DNA of 6,931 nt from positions 1 through 6,931 of the forward strand of contig JACRLS010000108.1 in assembly GCA_016235225.1 (NCBI GenBank). The letters run 5' to 3'. Positions 4,749 through 6,931 of the stretch are shown here, in pieces (position 1 is the stretch's first letter; every line of letters begins with the position of its first letter). Source of the stretch: Nitrospirota bacterium. Lineage in GTDB: Bacteria; Nitrospirota; Nitrospiria; Nitrospirales; Nitrospiraceae. The notes beneath the pieces were generated by a model, which had not been told where the DNA came from, searched no databases, and saw only the letters and a program-made list of their open reading frames with translations. The translations under genes were made by a program, and so were the position numbers.

Positions 4749-6245
4749 TCACGATCCGGTCACCCACCCATAGAATCGGGAGAATCGGGCAGTGGACTCA
4801 GGGGACGTGCCGGCCTGGGCCATCTTGATGCGTCCCAGAAAGTCCTTCGGCACGGCCTGGCGCGTGGCGGCGACATCCACGCCGAAGAGACGCGCGGCAT
4901 TGAGGCCGAGAATCTTTGCCTTGACCTCCGGCGTCAGGGGACGATAGGCGTGCCGCTCGATGAGGCGGTCCGGAATCTGAAAACGGCGGAAAGCCTCCAG
5001 TTGCCAACGTGGCGAGCCGTACCAGATGGAGTCGGTTCCCCAGAGGACGTGATCCGGCCCGAACGCGTGCAGGATCTGCCCCAACAGATGCGCGCAGATG
5101 TCCGGGTGTGTCGAGACAAGCTGCCCAAACGTGGACCCAAGCTCCATGTAGAGATTCGAGAGCGAGAGCTCCGCGGATTTCATCCGACAGAATTCCGATG
5201 TCCAGGGGATGTCTCCGGTCCGACGAAACGTCTCCTCCAGTCCGGTCATGCCCCGGAAGCCGGAGTGGTAGACGAGGAATTGAAGGTCCGGAAAGTCTTT
5301 CGCCGCCTTGATCAGGTCTCGCGGATGGTTGTAATCCTCGATCGGTCCGAGCGGCAGCCCCTTGTGGACGCAGATCCTCGGGACCTTGAGGGCGCGAGCG
5401 CGCTCCAGCATCGGGTAGGCGATCTTTTCGTCATCCATCCACCAGCCCTGATCAATGTTCTTGGGCGGCGAGCCGGTGTAGCACTTCCAGGCATCGACCT
5501 TGAGCAGGCCGGCCTGCATATCCATGAAATCGAGGTCGGCGCGCCCGAGCTGCGGCGTGGCCAGGCCATGGGCCAGCATGCGCTGCGAGCCGGCGATCCG
5601 ATTGATCTCGTCCCGAATATGGGTCATCTCGCTCGGCGGCACAACGGCTTCCTGCGGGTAGGGGCCCGGCGGGGTGCTGATGAGCGCGATGGACGTGTCG
5701 CTGTCAAGGAACACTTCGCGGACGAAATTTTCCCAGGACAGATCGGAGACGTGCCCCTTGTCCCGCTGCAAGTCCGGATTCCATCCCATCTCCCGCACAT
5801 GTTGCCGGAGGGCCAGTAGGCGATCTTTCGACACGGCGCCCTTTCGGGTGGCCTCGGCATTCAGCGGATCGTAGCGACTGCCGACGTAGTGGGTTTGCAC
5901 GTCGAAGATGAACGGCGCGGGGCCCGCGCGCTCGACGACCGCCGCCGCGTCGGCCAACTCCACCTCCCACACGTCGAAGAACCGTCCGAACACGGAGTTC
6001 ATCGCCAGGAAGGCCGCCGCCATCCCCCCCGTCGTGCGCAGAAACTCACGCCGGTTCAATCCAATGCGGCGACCGGTTCGATCGGCCAACCGGGTGGTGA
6101 CATGCTCGACGCGACATTGCGCGGGCGTTTGCGGGAGGGGAGGAAACTCCTCATTGGAGACCAGCCTGGTCGGGATCGGTACGTCGCCGGCCACGCCCTG
6201 TCGCATGCCGGGGCGGATCTGAAATCGCAGACGATTCGGCTTCAT
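4749..6245 (-). CDS. Tat-exported amidohydrolase-2 family protein
   Basis: A metal-dependent hydrolase or decarboxylase of the amidohydrolase-2 (ACMSD-like) family, probably periplasmic; substrate unknown. From the ATG at 6245 (498 aa), a twin-arginine signal GLNRREFL (R65, R66) is followed by a hydrophobic, Ala-rich stretch (about 72-86). The (beta/alpha)8 domain starts at FIFDVQTH (D115, Q117, H119). Likely metal and catalytic residues are H119, H294 (CVHKG), H327 (VYHSGFRG) and D405 (LWGTDSIWYGSP). The usual HxH reads QxH here, which I recall as normal for this secreted subfamily ('FDVQTH'). The N-region before the twin arginines is about 60 residues, unusually long. In-frame starts at 6206 (ATG) or 6194 (GTG) would shorten it to about 50 or fewer and keep the PIPTRLVSNEEF block. 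No start has a strong Shine-Dalgarno. The gene is transcribed alone from the promoter at 6272-6300. Confidence 0.87.
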   Translation of the reverse strand: MKPNRLRFQIRPGMRQGVAGDVPIPTRLVSNEEFPPLPQTPAQCRVEHVTTRLADRTGRRIGLNRREFLRTTGGMAAAFLAMNSVFGRFFDVWEVELADAAAVVERAGPAPFIFDVQTHYVGSRYDPLNAEATRKGAVSKDRLLALRQHVREMGWNPDLQRDKGHVSDLSWENFVREVFLDSDTSIALISTPPGPYPQEAVVPPSEMTHIRDEINRIAGSQRMLAHGLATPQLGRADLDFMDMQAGLLKVDAWKCYTGSPPKNIDQGWWMDDEKIAYPMLERARALKVPRICVHKGLPLGPIEDYNHPRDLIKAAKDFPDLQFLVYHSGFRGMTGLEETFRRTGDIPWTSEFCRMKSAELSLSNLYMELGSTFGQLVSTHPDICAHLLGQILHAFGPDHVLWGTDSIWYGSPRWQLEAFRRFQIPDRLIERHAYRPLTPEVKAKILGLNAARLFGVDVAATRQAVPKDFLGRIKMAQAGTSPESTARFSRFYGWVTGS

Positions 6246-6271
6246 CGAGAGGAGACCATGATGGTGGCCAG

Positions 6272-6300
6272 ATTCTGTGAGAAAACCGCCAAGGTGTCAA
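6272..6300 (-). promoter_or_regulatory. sigma70-type promoter of the amidohydrolase gene
   Basis: On the minus strand a perfect TTGACA (6300-6295) is followed by a 17-nt spacer and CAGAAT (6277-6272, 4 of 6 to TATAAT). It lies in the 110-bp gap between the pxpC stop and the amidohydrolase gene. Transcription would begin near 6265, about 20 nt before the ATG at 6245, which fits that start or the downstream alternatives. Confidence 0.5.
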
Positions 6301-6355
6301 ATGTGCGTCCACGAGGGGTCGGTGGCCCAGAAGAAGGCGAGCAGAGAGGGATTGG

Positions 6356-6931
6356 TCAGGGCGAAGGGAGGACCGCCGGGAGGGCTTCGTCGAGGGCCTG
6401 ATGTTGAGCTTGAAGAAACCGCACGGCCTCCTGTCGGTCGATCCATGCAAAGGTCAGGCGATCTCCCGGGAGCAACTGAGCCGCCAGGGGAAGATCAGCG
6501 ACCATCATGATTGCCGGCATCGGGTACCCGCCGGTGGGCTGACGATCGACCATGAGGAGGATGGGCTGCCGGTTTGGAGGGATCTGGATGGATCCCAAGG
6601 GCGTGGCTTCGGAGATCTGATGACCATCATCCAGCAGGTTGAGCGCGGGACCGTCAAGACGATACCCCATCCGGTCCGACTGCAAGGTGAGCTGGTAGGC
6701 TCCGGAGGTGAGCGCATCCAGCGCCTCTCGATGAAACCGGTCCGCGTGAGGGCCGGAGATGACGCGCAGCGTCGGGCAGGCTCGATAGTTTGGCCTGGAT
6801 TCAAGGGGACAGGTTCGACCAGCGGAAGGCGCGGATGCCCCCACGCGCATGCCGAGGTTCAGCACGTCGCCCTTCCGGAGCGCACGCCCATCCAGTCCGC
6901 CGATCCGGCTCTGCAGATGCGTGGCTCGACT
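6356..6931 (-). CDS. pxpC: 5-oxoprolinase subunit PxpC (5' end beyond the window)
   Basis: PxpC is the carboxyltransferase-like subunit (allophanate hydrolase subunit 2 / KipA / YbgK family) that with PxpA and PxpB cleaves 5-oxoproline to glutamate using ATP. The frame stays open to the window edge. The first 22 codons before the GTG at 6865 read SRATHLQSRIGGLDGR, then ALRKGD, which matches the family's 'SR.TY/H...GG..GR.L..GD' segment. The gene therefore starts outside the window, not at 6865. Visible protein is 191 aa of roughly 300 or more. Conserved C-terminal motifs (visible numbering) include LRVISGP (55-61), SDRMGYRLDGP (85-95), SEATPLGSIQIPP (107-119), PILLMVDRQPTGGYP (123-137) and PGDRL (155-159). 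pxpB would be expected further upstream on the same strand, beyond 6931; this is inferred from usual gene order. Confidence 0.9.
   Translation of the reverse strand, partial: SRATHLQSRIGGLDGRALRKGDVLNLGMRVGASAPSAGRTCPLESRPNYRACPTLRVISGPHADRFHREALDALTSGAYQLTLQSDRMGYRLDGPALNLLDDGHQISEATPLGSIQIPPNRQPILLMVDRQPTGGYPMPAIMMVADLPLAAQLLPGDRLTFAWIDRQEAVRFLQAQHQALDEALPAVLPSP

Noticed and set aside
4085..4828. Plus-strand open frame of 247 codons
   Set aside because: It is the complement of the AIM24 gene and its promoter region, with no family motif.
4716..5819. Long plus-strand open frame of 367 codons
   Set aside because: It is antisense to the amidohydrolase gene, whose Tat signal and metal-site motifs are on the minus strand. 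It is an Arg/Gly/Asp-rich shadow.
6151..6450. Minus-strand open frame of 99 codons between pxpC and the amidohydrolase gene
   Set aside because: It overlaps both flanking genes in another frame, spans the TTGACA promoter, and has no motif or ribosome-binding site.

Overview
The window is about 6.9 kb of chromosome from a diderm (Gram-negative-type) bacterium. It encodes an MlaA/VacJ outer-membrane lipoprotein and a Tat-exported hydrolase. The right-hand 5.5 kb is GC-rich and ordinary in gene content. Gene style and protein flavour remind me of Nitrospirota or NC10-like environmental genomes, but that is an impression from memory and not something the sequence proves.

Layout. (a) 1-1084, plus strand: an uncharacterised gene of about 285 aa with visibly lower GC, preceded by a plausible TTGACA promoter. 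It is followed by a 28-codon reading frame that has an excellent ribosome-binding site and looks like the start of a broken gene. (b) 1084-1381: a non-coding block with two identical 16-bp direct repeats resembling REP/RAYT-type intergenic elements, a 12-bp inverted repeat and a GC-rich hairpin. (c) 1225-4660, minus strand, read right to left: an AIM24-family protein, a membrane-anchored M48 zinc metallopeptidase, a YfcE/MJ0936-type phosphodiesterase (ATGA overlap with the peptidase) and an MlaA lipoprotein gene. The first three form a tight operon behind an extended -10 promoter. mlaA follows after about 130 bp and may be cotranscribed. (d) 4749-6245, minus: a Tat-secreted amidohydrolase-2 family enzyme with its own TTGACA promoter. 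(e) 6356-6931, minus: the C-terminal two-thirds of pxpC (5-oxoprolinase subunit C), cut by the window edge.

How they may work together: the AIM24-M48-phosphodiesterase-MlaA group reads as envelope maintenance, with MlaA in retrograde phospholipid transport and M48 in membrane-protein quality control. The functional link is inferred from proximity only. The amidohydrolase and pxpC are independent metabolic genes.

The most unusual point is that two genes in the minus-strand cluster lack internal conserved blocks. mlaA loses roughly 30-40 codons and changes frame near 1474-1480. The AIM24 gene appears to lack roughly 40-45 codons in frame near 4517-4522. Either both genes are damaged or diverged, or the underlying assembly dropped short stretches. 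I see no clear new multi-gene system. The best candidate for something undescribed is the low-GC locus at 1-1084.
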